A stretch of DNA of 64,000 bases from NCBI RefSeq assembly GCF_020539505.1, contig NZ_JACDXW010000004.1:62001-126000 (forward strand), read 5' to 3'. A program made the translations under genes and the position numbers. The DNA is from Mesopusillimonas faecipullorum (GTDB taxonomy: Bacteria > Pseudomonadota > Gammaproteobacteria > Burkholderiales > Burkholderiaceae_B). Below, piece after piece: positions 16,090-23,902 of this stretch (position 1 is the first letter of the stretch; each line of letters opens with the position of its first letter). Below the pieces are notes generated by a model. The model had not been told where the DNA came from. It ran no database searches and was given only the letters and a program-made list of their open reading frames with translations.

Positions 16090-17544
16090 ATGACGAACAA
16101 GATTTCCATGCTGATTCAAGGGCAGTCTGTCCAGGCTGTCTCCGGTGCCGTGTTCGAGCGTCGCAACCCGCTGGACGGCCAAGTGGCCACCCAAGCACCT
16201 GCCTCCAAGGCCGAAGACGCCCGCAAAGCCGTCGATGCGGCGCAGGCCGCTTTCGAAAAATGGTCTCTTACAGGGCCCAGCGAACGTCGTGCACTGCTTA
16301 GCAAGGCCGCCGACGAAATCGACGCCCGTGGCGAGGCATTCACCCAAGCCATGGCAGCCGAAACCGGCGCTTCGGCGTTGTGGGCCGGCTTCAATGTGCA
16401 TCTGGCGGCCAATATGCTGCGAGATGCGGCGGCGCTTACCACCCAAGTCGCGGGCGAACTCATTCCGTCCGACGTGCCAGGTTCCATGGCCATGGCGGTG
16501 CGCCAGCCTGCCGGCGTGGTATTGGGCATTGCCCCCTGGAACGCCCCTATTATTTTGGCTACGCGCGCCGTGGCGGTACCGCTGGCTTGCGGCAACACCG
16601 TGGTGCTAAAGGGCAGCGAGCTTTGCCCCGCCACCCACGGCCTGATTATCGAAGCCCTGCAAGCAGCGGGCTTGCCTGCCGGTGTCGTCAACTATGTCAC
16701 TAACGCTCCCGAAGACGCAGGCGAGGTCGTCGCCGCCATGGTCGAGCACCCAGCGGTAAAGCGGGTGAACTTCACCGGTTCTACCAAGGTGGGCCGCATC
16801 ATTGCTGGTTTGTGCGCTCAGCATCTGAAACCTTCCGTGCTAGAACTGGGCGGCAAGGCGCCGCTACTGGTGCTGGATGACGCCGACCTGGACGCAGCCG
16901 TGTCTGGCACGGCGTTTGGCGCTTTCGCCAACTCCGGTCAAATCTGCATGTCTACCGAGCGCATCATCGTTGACGAAAGCATCGCCGACGAGTTCGTCGC
17001 CAAACTCAAAGCCAAGGCTGAAAGCCTGCCCTTGGGCGACCCGCGCAAAGGTCCGGTCGTACTGGGTTCGGTGGTCGACATGACGACTGTGAACCGCGTC
17101 AATGAACTTATAGACGACGCCTTGGCCAAGGGCGCTGTGTTGGTATGCGGTGGCAAGGCAGACAACACTCTCATGCCCGCCACGCTGCTAGATCACGTGA
17201 CGCCCGAAATGCGTATCTATACCGAAGAAACCTTTGCGCCGGTCAAGCCTATTGTGCGGGTCAAGGGCGAGGAAGCAGCCATTGAACATGCCAATAACAA
17301 TGCCTTTGGCTTGTCTTCCGCGGTCTTCACCAAAGATGTCGCGCGTGGCTGGCGTGTGGCGCGTCGTATCGAGTCAGGCATTTGCCACGTCAATGGGCCT
17401 ACGGTTCACGACGAAGCCCAGATGCCTTTCGGCGGTGTTAAAGACAGTGGCTGGGGCCGTTTTGGTGGCAAGGCCGGCATAGAGGCTTTCAGCGAACTGC
17501 GCTGGATCACCCTGCAGACCGAACCCCGTCATTACCCCTTCTAA
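16090..17544 (+). CDS. Aldehyde dehydrogenase, vanillin/salicylaldehyde dehydrogenase type
   Basis: 484-residue NAD(P)-dependent aldehyde dehydrogenase. The catalytic Cys286 (SGQICMSTERI), general base Glu252 (LELGGKAP), oxyanion Asn151 (APWNAPI) and cofactor segment FTGSTKVG at about 228 are all present. The GQICMST context and overall pattern resemble aromatic aldehyde dehydrogenases such as Vdh and NahF more than fatty-aldehyde enzymes. The product would be an aromatic acid such as vanillate. The start at 16090 fits the family N-terminus; five further in-frame codons back to TTG are not needed. The gene stands alone between the SapC gene and convergent piuC, far from the hydroxycinnamate operon at the other end of the window. 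Confidence 0.78.
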   Translation: MTNKISMLIQGQSVQAVSGAVFERRNPLDGQVATQAPASKAEDARKAVDAAQAAFEKWSLTGPSERRALLSKAADEIDARGEAFTQAMAAETGASALWAGFNVHLAANMLRDAAALTTQVAGELIPSDVPGSMAMAVRQPAGVVLGIAPWNAPIILATRAVAVPLACGNTVVLKGSELCPATHGLIIEALQAAGLPAGVVNYVTNAPEDAGEVVAAMVEHPAVKRVNFTGSTKVGRIIAGLCAQHLKPSVLELGGKAPLLVLDDADLDAAVSGTAFGAFANSGQICMSTERIIVDESIADEFVAKLKAKAESLPLGDPRKGPVVLGSVVDMTTVNRVNELIDDALAKGAVLVCGGKADNTLMPATLLDHVTPEMRIYTEETFAPVKPIVRVKGEEAAIEHANNNAFGLSSAVFTKDVARGWRVARRIESGICHVNGPTVHDEAQMPFGGVKDSGWGRFGGKAGIEAFSELRWITLQTEPRHYPF

Positions 17545-17565
17545 GCTTATGGCAAGCCTGAAGAG

Positions 17566-18246
17566 TCAAACCTCGGCCCATTCGCGCACCAGATTGTGGT
17601 ACACCCCCGACAGCCGGGCCAGCTTGGAAGCGTCATCCGTCTGCATGGCCAGTTCTTGTATGGACTGATCCAGTTCCCACAAAATTGAACGCTGGTGCGC
17701 ATGGCGCACCATGCTTTGCACCCAGAAAAACGAAGCGATGCGCACGCCACGTGTGACAGGCGTAACGTGGTGCAAGCTGTTGCCCGGGTAGACCACCATA
17801 TGGCCGGCAGGCAGCTTTACGCGCTGCACGCCATAGGTGTCTTCGATAGAAAGCTCGCCGCCTTCGTATTCGTCGGGCTCGCTGAAAAACAAGGTGCACG
17901 ACACGTCGCTGCGTATGCGTTGCTTCGTGCCGGGCGCCACAAATATTGCATTGTCGATATGGTTGCCGTAGTGCCCGGAGTTCTCGTAGCGGTTAAAGCG
18001 CGGTGGCAGTATCTTTGCCGGCAAGGCTGCGGCAATGAAAGCCTGGTTTTGCGCCAGGGCACCTAAGATGACTTCTCCCAGTTGCTGGGCCAGGGGGCTT
18101 TCCAGGCCTAACTGCAGATTCTGCTTGCTTTGCTGGGCAATATACCCGGCTGTTCTGGCGCCGTCTTCCCATTCGGCCTGCTGCAATAGCTGGCGGCAAT
18201 GTGCCAATTCTTGGGCGTTGAGTACATCGGGTAGGGTGATCAGCAT
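17566..18246 (-). CDS. piuC: PKHD-type Fe(II)/2-oxoglutarate dioxygenase PiuC/YbiX
   Basis: 226-residue member of the Fe(II)- and 2-oxoglutarate-dependent PKHD-type hydroxylases. The iron-binding H-x-D (YGNHIDNAI, about residue 97) and distal His (SLHHVTPV) plus the RIASFFWVQS Arg motif are present. In E. coli (ybiX beside fiu) and Pseudomonas (piuC beside piuA) this gene accompanies a catecholate siderophore receptor, and the same pairing occurs here with the gene at 18400-20607. The reaction substrate is not known; a role in siderophore-linked iron use is inferred from conserved neighbourhood. ATG 18246 gives the standard N-terminus MLITLPDVL. A terminator lies between the receptor gene and this one. 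Confidence 0.88.
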   Translation of the reverse strand: MLITLPDVLNAQELAHCRQLLQQAEWEDGARTAGYIAQQSKQNLQLGLESPLAQQLGEVILGALAQNQAFIAAALPAKILPPRFNRYENSGHYGNHIDNAIFVAPGTKQRIRSDVSCTLFFSEPDEYEGGELSIEDTYGVQRVKLPAGHMVVYPGNSLHHVTPVTRGVRIASFFWVQSMVRHAHQRSILWELDQSIQELAMQTDDASKLARLSGVYHNLVREWAEV

Positions 18247-18336
18247 GGTGGGCGAAAGGCAAGGTGAATGGTCAGGCAACTAGTCGGCTTATTGTATGCG
18301 AGGGCCTCTCGCAGCGGCTTAAAAGCAAGCTCTCAT

Positions 18337-18368
18337 AAAAAACGGCCGCCCTCAAACAAGGGCGACCG
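18337..18368 (-). terminator. Intrinsic terminator of the siderophore receptor gene
   Basis: On the minus strand a ten-pair stem (CGGTCGCCCT with AGGGCGGCCG, one G-U pair) with a six-base loop is followed by six T. It lies 32 bases past the receptor stop codon, so most receptor transcripts should end before piuC. Confidence 0.88.
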
Positions 18369-18399
18369 CAAGGGTAGGCAATAAAGCCTTAGATGCTCA

Positions 18400-20607
18400 T
18401 TATTCGTAGCGGTAGGTGCCGGTCAGCATGAACGAGCGGCCTGGCCCGACGTTGGCGAAGATACCCACGTGCGAGGCGTCGTAAACGCGTTCGTTGCTAA
18501 GGTTGTTGGCATTCAACTGCAGCGAAATTTGCTTGTTGACGTCGTAGCGCAGCATGGCGTCAAACACCGTGCTCGAAGGCAGGTACAGATTGTTGGCATC
18601 GTCCACGAAGCGCTTGCCGACGTAGGTTACACCGCCGCCCACCGTCCATTGCGGCAGGAACTTGTAGGTGCTCCACAAGGTAGCGCTGTGCTTGGCGACG
18701 AACTTGATCTGATTGCCGTCGAAAATATTGGCGCCACTGCGGTAGGTCTTGATCTTGGGATCCAGATAGCTATAGCCGGCCCAGACGTTCCAGTTTGGCG
18801 TAATGGCGCCAGCGGCACCGAGGTCCAAACCGCGTACGCGGTTGCTGCCAGACAACGAAACGTTGCCGGTCAAGGGGTCGGTAGAGCGGGCGTCGGTTTT
18901 CTCGGTCTGGAAGATGGCAGCCGTCAGCGAGAGCTTCTCGTCAAAGACGTCCCACTTGGTGCCCAGTTCCCAGGTCTGGCTCTTTTCAGGCTTCAGGTCG
19001 TGCAGTTGCGCACCGCCTGCGGGGCCATCAGCGCCACCGGCCTGGCCGAAGTTTTCACCGGCCGGGTTGGACGAGGTGCCGTAAGACAGATAAATGGCGC
19101 CATTCTGGGCCGGCTTGTAAACCACACCGGCTTGGTAGTTCCACATCTTGTCGCTGCGGCGATCGCCATTTTGGGCGTTGTGCACGCGGAAGTCATCCCA
19201 GCGCAGACCCAGGTTGACTTGCCACTGAGGCGTGAAGTCGATGGTGTCAAACAGATAGATGGACTTGGTATTGATAGAGCCGTCTTTAAATTTATCGCCA
19301 AAAGCCAGGTTGCGGCTGCCGAAGTTGGCGTTGGGGTTGGGGTTCCAGAACGAATCGGTACCTGTCACCGTAGGGCCGCCTTGGCCGGGCAGAGTGCTGC
19401 GGGAATAAACGTCTTCTTTGCTGAACTCTATACCGGTAATGAAGGTGTGCTTGAGCGCACCCGTATTGAAAGTGCCGCTCAACTCGGTTTGGTTGATCAG
19501 CGCCTTGGATTCACGCCAGCGCGCGCGGTTGGCACGCGTGAACTGCAGTTCGGTGTTCTCGTTTACGCAAGCGCTGGAAGGCGAGGCGCCGGAGCAGTTG
19601 TCGAACGAGGGGCGGGTATACAAGTATTCTTGGTAGCTGCGCGACCAACGCGTTACGTTACGTGCCGTCAGGGTGTCATTGATGTCGCGCTGAATATCGG
19701 CGGTTACCGTGTCGAACTGGTTCTTGCGGTAATCGATGCCGTTACGCCCGTAATAGTTGTCGCGATCCGGCTCCAGCGGGGTTTTGCGGTCAGGGTTGGC
19801 CGCGTTGCTGAAAGGCATGCCCCAGTCGGGCGTGTCTTTGTTGACGATATGCGAATAGCTCAGAATCAGGCGGGTAGAGGTTCCCAAGCCCAGGCCCAAG
19901 GTGGGCGCAATCCCGTAGCGGTCGTATTTGACGTCATTGCGACCGGGTACGTCGCCGCCCATGCGCATCAGGTTCAGGCGGAAAGCCGCGTGATCCGTCA
20001 GCTGAATGTTGCCGTCTGCTGCCAAGCGATATTGGCCCTCGGTGCCGACGCCCGCAGAACCCTCGAAGAAGTTTTCAAGGTGAGGTTGCTTGGTGGACAA
20101 GTTAACGCTGCCGCCGGTGCCGCCACGGCCGGTATAGGCCGAACTGGGCCCTTTGATGACTTCCACGGCTTCCAGGTTGAAAGTCTCGTGCGAGCCACGA
20201 CCGTAGTCGCGCAAGCCGTCTACAAAGATGTCCGTGCTGGCCTCATAGCCACGGATAAAGGGGCGATCGCCGGCAGGCGTGCCGCCTTCACCCGAGCCCA
20301 GCGTGACGCCCGGCGTCGTGCGCAGTACGTCTTGCAGTGAGGTCGCGCCACGGTCTTTGATGACCTCTTCGGGAATCACGATGACGGTACGAGGGGTGTC
20401 AAGCAAGGGGGCCGTGAACTTCTCGGAAGAAATCTTGTTGGCTTGATAGCCGTCTATGGGCGCTTGGCCTTGAACCTGAAGGCTGGGCAACTGCTGGACT
20501 TCCGGGCTTGCGGTTTGAGCGGCGACGGGCAGTGACAATGCACTGCCGATAGCGGCATACAGCATGCCTTGACTGAACGCGTGCGGGGCACGGTGGGACT
20601 GAGACAT
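18400..20607 (-). CDS. fiu: TonB-dependent catecholate siderophore receptor, Fiu/PiuA-like
   Basis: 735-residue outer-membrane receptor. A signal peptide of about 31 residues (SALSLPVAAQTA) is followed by the plug domain with DTPRTVIVIPEEVI, GVTLGSGEGG, FIRGYEASTDIFVDGLRDYG and VEVIKGPSSAYTGRGGTGG, then a 22-strand barrel ending in the typical aromatic C-terminus (FMLTGTYRYE). A TonB box-like segment should lie just after the signal peptide. The order of plug motifs and the adjacent piuC gene support a Fiu/PiuA/CirA-like ferric catecholate receptor; the exact siderophore is not identifiable. The ATG at 20607 has a GGGAG site, and a Fur-like box lies about 110-130 bases upstream. Confidence 0.88.
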   Translation of the reverse strand: MSQSHRAPHAFSQGMLYAAIGSALSLPVAAQTASPEVQQLPSLQVQGQAPIDGYQANKISSEKFTAPLLDTPRTVIVIPEEVIKDRGATSLQDVLRTTPGVTLGSGEGGTPAGDRPFIRGYEASTDIFVDGLRDYGRGSHETFNLEAVEVIKGPSSAYTGRGGTGGSVNLSTKQPHLENFFEGSAGVGTEGQYRLAADGNIQLTDHAAFRLNLMRMGGDVPGRNDVKYDRYGIAPTLGLGLGTSTRLILSYSHIVNKDTPDWGMPFSNAANPDRKTPLEPDRDNYYGRNGIDYRKNQFDTVTADIQRDINDTLTARNVTRWSRSYQEYLYTRPSFDNCSGASPSSACVNENTELQFTRANRARWRESKALINQTELSGTFNTGALKHTFITGIEFSKEDVYSRSTLPGQGGPTVTGTDSFWNPNPNANFGSRNLAFGDKFKDGSINTKSIYLFDTIDFTPQWQVNLGLRWDDFRVHNAQNGDRRSDKMWNYQAGVVYKPAQNGAIYLSYGTSSNPAGENFGQAGGADGPAGGAQLHDLKPEKSQTWELGTKWDVFDEKLSLTAAIFQTEKTDARSTDPLTGNVSLSGSNRVRGLDLGAAGAITPNWNVWAGYSYLDPKIKTYRSGANIFDGNQIKFVAKHSATLWSTYKFLPQWTVGGGVTYVGKRFVDDANNLYLPSSTVFDAMLRYDVNKQISLQLNANNLSNERVYDASHVGIFANVGPGRSFMLTGTYRYE

Positions 20608-20717
20608 GAAAGAAACTCCCTGAGGATTGAGAATGAGTCTGGATGTTTACTTTTGTTATTTTTTGGATTGAGAGGCGGTTAATAGGAAATCCACCTCTTA
20701 TTTTTAGTGTTGTGAAT

Positions 20718-20736
20718 GGTAATAATTGTTATTTGC
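20718..20736 (-). promoter_or_regulatory. Probable Fur box upstream of the siderophore receptor
   Basis: The minus-strand reading GCAAATAACAATTATTACC agrees with the 19-bp Fur consensus at about 12 positions, with the two-fold AATNATT core. Distance to the receptor start (about 110 bases) and the iron-uptake target fit iron-dependent repression. The gene at 20954 is divergent, so control of that gene is also possible. Confidence 0.6.
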
Positions 20737-20750
20737 GATGTCAACTTCGT

Positions 20751-20764
20751 GTCAGCTTGCTGAC
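20751..20764. promoter_or_regulatory. Perfect dyad GTCAGC-TT-GCTGAC in the receptor/oxidase intergenic region
   Basis: Six-base arms with a two-base spacer lie 190 bases upstream of the LldD-like oxidase gene in the 346-base gap 20608-20953. The rest of the gap holds the Fur-like box, T-rich sequence next to the receptor gene, and no convincing gene. The dyad may be an operator for the oxidase; no regulator is encoded alongside. Confidence 0.3.
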
Positions 20765-20953
20765 GTAAAGCTGTACCAAATTTGCCACAAATTGCCATAA
20801 CCCCCTTTAACCCATTCGCTTTTTCCTACGGCGTAATTGCCACCGTATAAAAGAGAACGCTTGTCGGGTTTTGGCATGCTTTACACTTGAAACCCAGGGT
20901 CTGCCCTCAGTCGATAGCTTCATTGGTGATTTTTTGTTTCGTTTGGGCCGTTT

Positions 20954-22081
20954 ATGTCTACCGGACTTCCCCCCTCGCAGGTGTTGCCTCCCCTTAAGCA
21001 GATCCCTCCCGAGATCGCGGCAGTTCAAGATTACGAGCCCTATGCGCAGGCGCGCATGAGCCCTCAGGCCTGGGCTTATTTTTCGGGTGGCGCAGCCGAC
21101 GAGCAAACCCTGCACGAGAACCATATGGTGTTTTCCCGCTGGCACATCGTGCCACGGGTGCTGCGCGACCTTGGCCACGGGACGACACGCCAAAGCCTTT
21201 TGGGTTGCGACTTTGATTACCCCATTCTGTTGGCGCCCGTGGCGCACCAAGCTTTGGCGCATACCCAGGGTGAACAGGCCAGTGCGCTCGCCGCGTCGGC
21301 CATGGGGGCAGGTCTGGTTCTAAGTACGCAATCCAGCACCGATTTGGCGCAGCTTGCCCAGCAAGCGTCTTGCCCCTTGTGGTTTCAGCTTTACATACAG
21401 CCCGACCGTGCCTTCACTGCGCAGCTGGTGCAGCGCGCCGAGCAAGCCGGTTATCGTGCGCTGGTCATTACGGTGGATGCCCCCCTCAATGGCATGCGTA
21501 ACCGCGAGCAGCGGGCGCAGTTCTCTTTGCCGCCGGGCATTGAAGAAGTCAATTTACGAGGCATGGTGCATGCCCGCGGCCACTACGCTCAACCAGGCCA
21601 AAGCCCCGTATTTGGCAGCGGCTTGTTGCAGCAAGCGCCTACCTGGCAAGACATTGCCTGGCTCATCAGTCAAACGCGTTTGCCTGTTTTGCTTAAGGGC
21701 ATACTCAGCGCACACGACGCCTTGCTGGCACAAGAGGCGGGGGCAGCGGGCGTCATTGTTTCCAACCATGGGGGCCGCACGCTAGATGGCGTCTTGCCCA
21801 CATTGGCGGCTTTGCCCATTGTTAGGGCGGCATTGCCGGCTGATTACCCCGTACTGCTGGACGGCGGCGTCAGGCGCGGAACTGATGTTTTCAAGGCGCT
21901 CGCCCTAGGCGCCAATGCTGTCATGATAGGGCGGCCTTATATCTTCGCCTTGGCTGCTGCCGGTGCGGCGGGCGTGGCGCATGTGCTGCATTTGCTGCGC
22001 ACCGAACTTGAGGTAGCAATGGCTTTGGCCGGTTGCGCTCGCCTGGAAGACATTCAAACCGAAAGTCTGCTCAAACTCTGA
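20954..22081 (+). CDS. FMN-dependent alpha-hydroxy acid oxidase/dehydrogenase (LldD family)
   Basis: 375-residue TIM-barrel flavoprotein. Family landmarks are YFSGGAADEQTLHEN near residue 41, PILLAPVAHQALAH, the phosphate-site IVSNHGGRTLDG (catalytic His and Arg) around residue 273 and LLDGGVRRGTDVFKALALGANAVMIGRPY. It oxidises a 2-hydroxyacid such as L-lactate, glycolate or mandelate to the 2-oxoacid; the substrate cannot be read from sequence. It is soluble, with no membrane insertion visible. The start has a weak ribosome-binding site. The gene is divergent from the siderophore receptor and convergent with acyP, so it appears monocistronic. Confidence 0.85.
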   Translation: MSTGLPPSQVLPPLKQIPPEIAAVQDYEPYAQARMSPQAWAYFSGGAADEQTLHENHMVFSRWHIVPRVLRDLGHGTTRQSLLGCDFDYPILLAPVAHQALAHTQGEQASALAASAMGAGLVLSTQSSTDLAQLAQQASCPLWFQLYIQPDRAFTAQLVQRAEQAGYRALVITVDAPLNGMRNREQRAQFSLPPGIEEVNLRGMVHARGHYAQPGQSPVFGSGLLQQAPTWQDIAWLISQTRLPVLLKGILSAHDALLAQEAGAAGVIVSNHGGRTLDGVLPTLAALPIVRAALPADYPVLLDGGVRRGTDVFKALALGANAVMIGRPYIFALAAAGAAGVAHVLHLLRTELEVAMALAGCARLEDIQTESLLKL

Positions 22082-22124
22082 GCGCCTGAACAGCTGATCG
22101 GGCTATACGCCTTGGTCGGTGCTT

Positions 22125-22406
22125 TTATAACTGCTGAAAACCTTCGTAGCGTTTTTCGGCTGCCAGGGTTTCGCTGACGACATCTTGAACGCGAGCGGCC
22201 GGTGGCCCGCTGCGCATCCAGGCCAGCATGCGGTCTATTTGATCTGGCTCGCCTTGAAGCAGAGCCAGGACGCTGCCGTCGCCCTGATTTTGTACCCAAC
22301 CCCTTAGCTTGAGCTGGTGCGCCATGCGCACAGTGCTGTGGCGATAAGAGACGCCTTGCACTTTGCCGGTAACAAGGACTTTGACGGTTTCAAATAAGGG
22401 TTCCAT
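22125..22406 (-). CDS. acyP: Acylphosphatase
   Basis: 93-residue acylphosphatase. The phosphate-binding loop GKVQGVSYR has the catalytic Arg22, and Asn40 in GWVQNQGDGSV positions the nucleophilic water. The length and both residues are standard for the family, which hydrolyses acyl phosphates such as carbamoyl or acetyl phosphate in the cytoplasm. ATG 22406 is chosen because the family begins only a few residues before the first strand; the longer frame would add an unrelated 21-residue tail. It converges on the LldD-like gene. Confidence 0.9.
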   Translation of the reverse strand: MEPLFETVKVLVTGKVQGVSYRHSTVRMAHQLKLRGWVQNQGDGSVLALLQGEPDQIDRMLAWMRSGPPAARVQDVVSETLAAEKRYEGFQQL

Positions 22407-22502
22407 GGTGCGATGACGCGAGTGGCGGCAGGCCTGCCATTTTAGCCCCATACGATGGATATGGCGCACCTCACGCTAGGGTTAACAATGCCCCGCGTTT
22501 CA

Positions 22503-22548
22503 TTGACTATGTAGTTAATATGTTATTAAATTAGATAATATATTAATC
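22503..22548 (+). promoter_or_regulatory. Promoter of the livK-type gene with AT-rich repeats shared with the hpa promoter
   Basis: TTGACT at 22503-22508 and TTAAAT at 22526-22531 form a possible -35/-10 pair with a 17-base spacer. The word TTAATATGTTA (22515-22525) fills the spacer and GATAATATATTAATC (22534-22548, nearly palindromic) lies at the expected transcription start. The words TTAATATGTTA and ATATATTAAT both recur in the hpaG/hpaB intergenic region. Repeats placed over and just after the promoter suggest repression; HpaR is the obvious candidate binder because its gene is the next one along. Confidence 0.55.
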
Positions 22549-22587
22549 ATAAGCGGCATCCCAACCACAACAGAGGATGAGGTAGAC

Positions 22588-23754
22588 ATGAAACATATCC
22601 TGAAAGCATTGTGCTTTTCGACACTGGCAGCCTGGGCAATGGCAGGCAGCGCTCACGCCGAAACCGTCAAGATAGGCGTCACCGTACCCACTACAGGTCC
22701 GGCAGCCATTCTGGGTTTGGGCGCGCGCAATGCCGTCAGCCTGTTTCCTAAAACAGTGGCGGGTTACGACCTCGACATCACCGTACTCGACGACGCCAGC
22801 GACATCACCAACTCGGTCAAAAACGCCAAGCAGTTCCTGGGCGAAAAAGTCGACCTCATCGTCGGTTCCTCCACTTCACCGCAATCGCTGGCCATCATCG
22901 AAGCCATAGCGGGTGCCAATACCCCGCTTATAGCCCTGGGGGCCTCGTCGCGTATCGTGCTACCCATGGACGACAAACGTAAATGGGTGTTCAAAACCGC
23001 CGCCAACGATTCCCTCATGGCTCAAGCCATTGCCGAGCACATGCAATCCAAAGGCGTCAAAAAAATGGGTTTCATCGGCTTTGCTGACGCTTATGGCGAT
23101 AGCTGGTTCAACGAAATGAAAGCCCTGTCCGACAAAATGGGTATAGAAATCGTTGTCGCCGAACGTTTCAACTCCAAAGACAATAGCGTCACCGGGCAGG
23201 TGCTGCGCCTGGTGGGCGCCAACCCCGATGCCATCTTGGTGGCTGGTTCGGGCACGCCTGCCGCATTGCCCCATGCCACGCTCAAAGAGCGCGGTTACAA
23301 AGGGCTTATTTACCAAACGCACGGCGCGGCCAACGAAGATTTTCTGCGTGTAGGCGGAGCTGCGCTGAATGGTGGCTATTTGCCGGTGGGCCCCAACCTG
23401 GTCTGGGAGCAATTGCCGGACGGCTACCCCACCAAGGCCGCTAGCGCGCACTTCGTACCGCTCTATGAAGAAAAATTCGGCAAAAAAACGCGCTCAAACT
23501 TTGCGGCCCAAGCTTATGACGTACTCTTGATGCTGGAACGCGCTTTGCCCGAGGCCGGCAAAACCGCCAAACCGGGTACCGAGGCCTTCCGCGTCGCCTT
23601 ACGCGATGCGCTTGAAAACCTTAACGAATTACCTGCCAACGCCGGCGTGTTCACGATGTCGCCTGAAGATCACTCCGGCATGGATAAACGCGGTCGCGTC
23701 ATCGTCGAAATCAAAGACGGCACCTGGGCGCTGGATAAAGCCAGTATCCAATAA
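22588..23754 (+). CDS. Branched-chain-type ABC transporter solute-binding protein (LivK/Peripla_BP_6)
   Basis: 388-residue exported protein. The signal peptide ends at AGSAHAETVK (about residue 24); the mature part is a type I periplasmic binding protein with IGVTVPTTGPAAILG, VDLIVGSSTSPQSLAIIEA, GFIGFADAYGDSW and NFAAQAYDVLLMLERAL. Members near aromatic catabolic genes commonly bind aromatic acids. No permease or ATPase gene is adjacent; the Liv-type ABC genes at 61710-64000 could be partners but lie 38 kb away. Upstream repeats shared with the hpa operon and the neighbouring hpaR gene suggest that its ligand is 4-hydroxyphenylacetate or homoprotocatechuate; this is inference. A strong terminator follows. 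Confidence 0.85.
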   Translation: MKHILKALCFSTLAAWAMAGSAHAETVKIGVTVPTTGPAAILGLGARNAVSLFPKTVAGYDLDITVLDDASDITNSVKNAKQFLGEKVDLIVGSSTSPQSLAIIEAIAGANTPLIALGASSRIVLPMDDKRKWVFKTAANDSLMAQAIAEHMQSKGVKKMGFIGFADAYGDSWFNEMKALSDKMGIEIVVAERFNSKDNSVTGQVLRLVGANPDAILVAGSGTPAALPHATLKERGYKGLIYQTHGAANEDFLRVGGAALNGGYLPVGPNLVWEQLPDGYPTKAASAHFVPLYEEKFGKKTRSNFAAQAYDVLLMLERALPEAGKTAKPGTEAFRVALRDALENLNELPANAGVFTMSPEDHSGMDKRGRVIVEIKDGTWALDKASIQ

Positions 23755-23792
23755 AATTTTGGCGTCGCTATTAAATAGCAATACCGCCAAGT

Positions 23793-23833
23793 GCAAAGGC
23801 CAAGGCTTCAGTGCCTTGGCCTTTGCTTGTTTC
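23793..23833 (+). terminator. Intrinsic terminator after the livK-type gene
   Basis: GCAAAGGCCAAGGC and GCCTTGGCCTTTGC form a perfect 14-pair stem with a TTCAGT loop, followed by TTGTTTC. It starts 39 bases after the stop codon. The T-tract is short but the stem is very strong. It may also slow transcription arriving from hpaR on the other strand. Confidence 0.8.
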
Positions 23834-23902
23834 GGGCTAAAGTGCTGGCAACAGGCTTTGCCACCCCAAGCGCCAACCCCTCCGGCTTTGGGTAGCAGGC
23901 AT

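Noticed and set aside
18469-20340. 623-codon open frame on the plus strand
   Set aside because: Antisense to the TonB-dependent receptor, whose signal peptide, plug and barrel are unambiguous.
20807-21262. Minus-strand frame of 151 codons
   Set aside because: It overlaps the start of the LldD-like oxidase on the other strand and has no recognisable motif.
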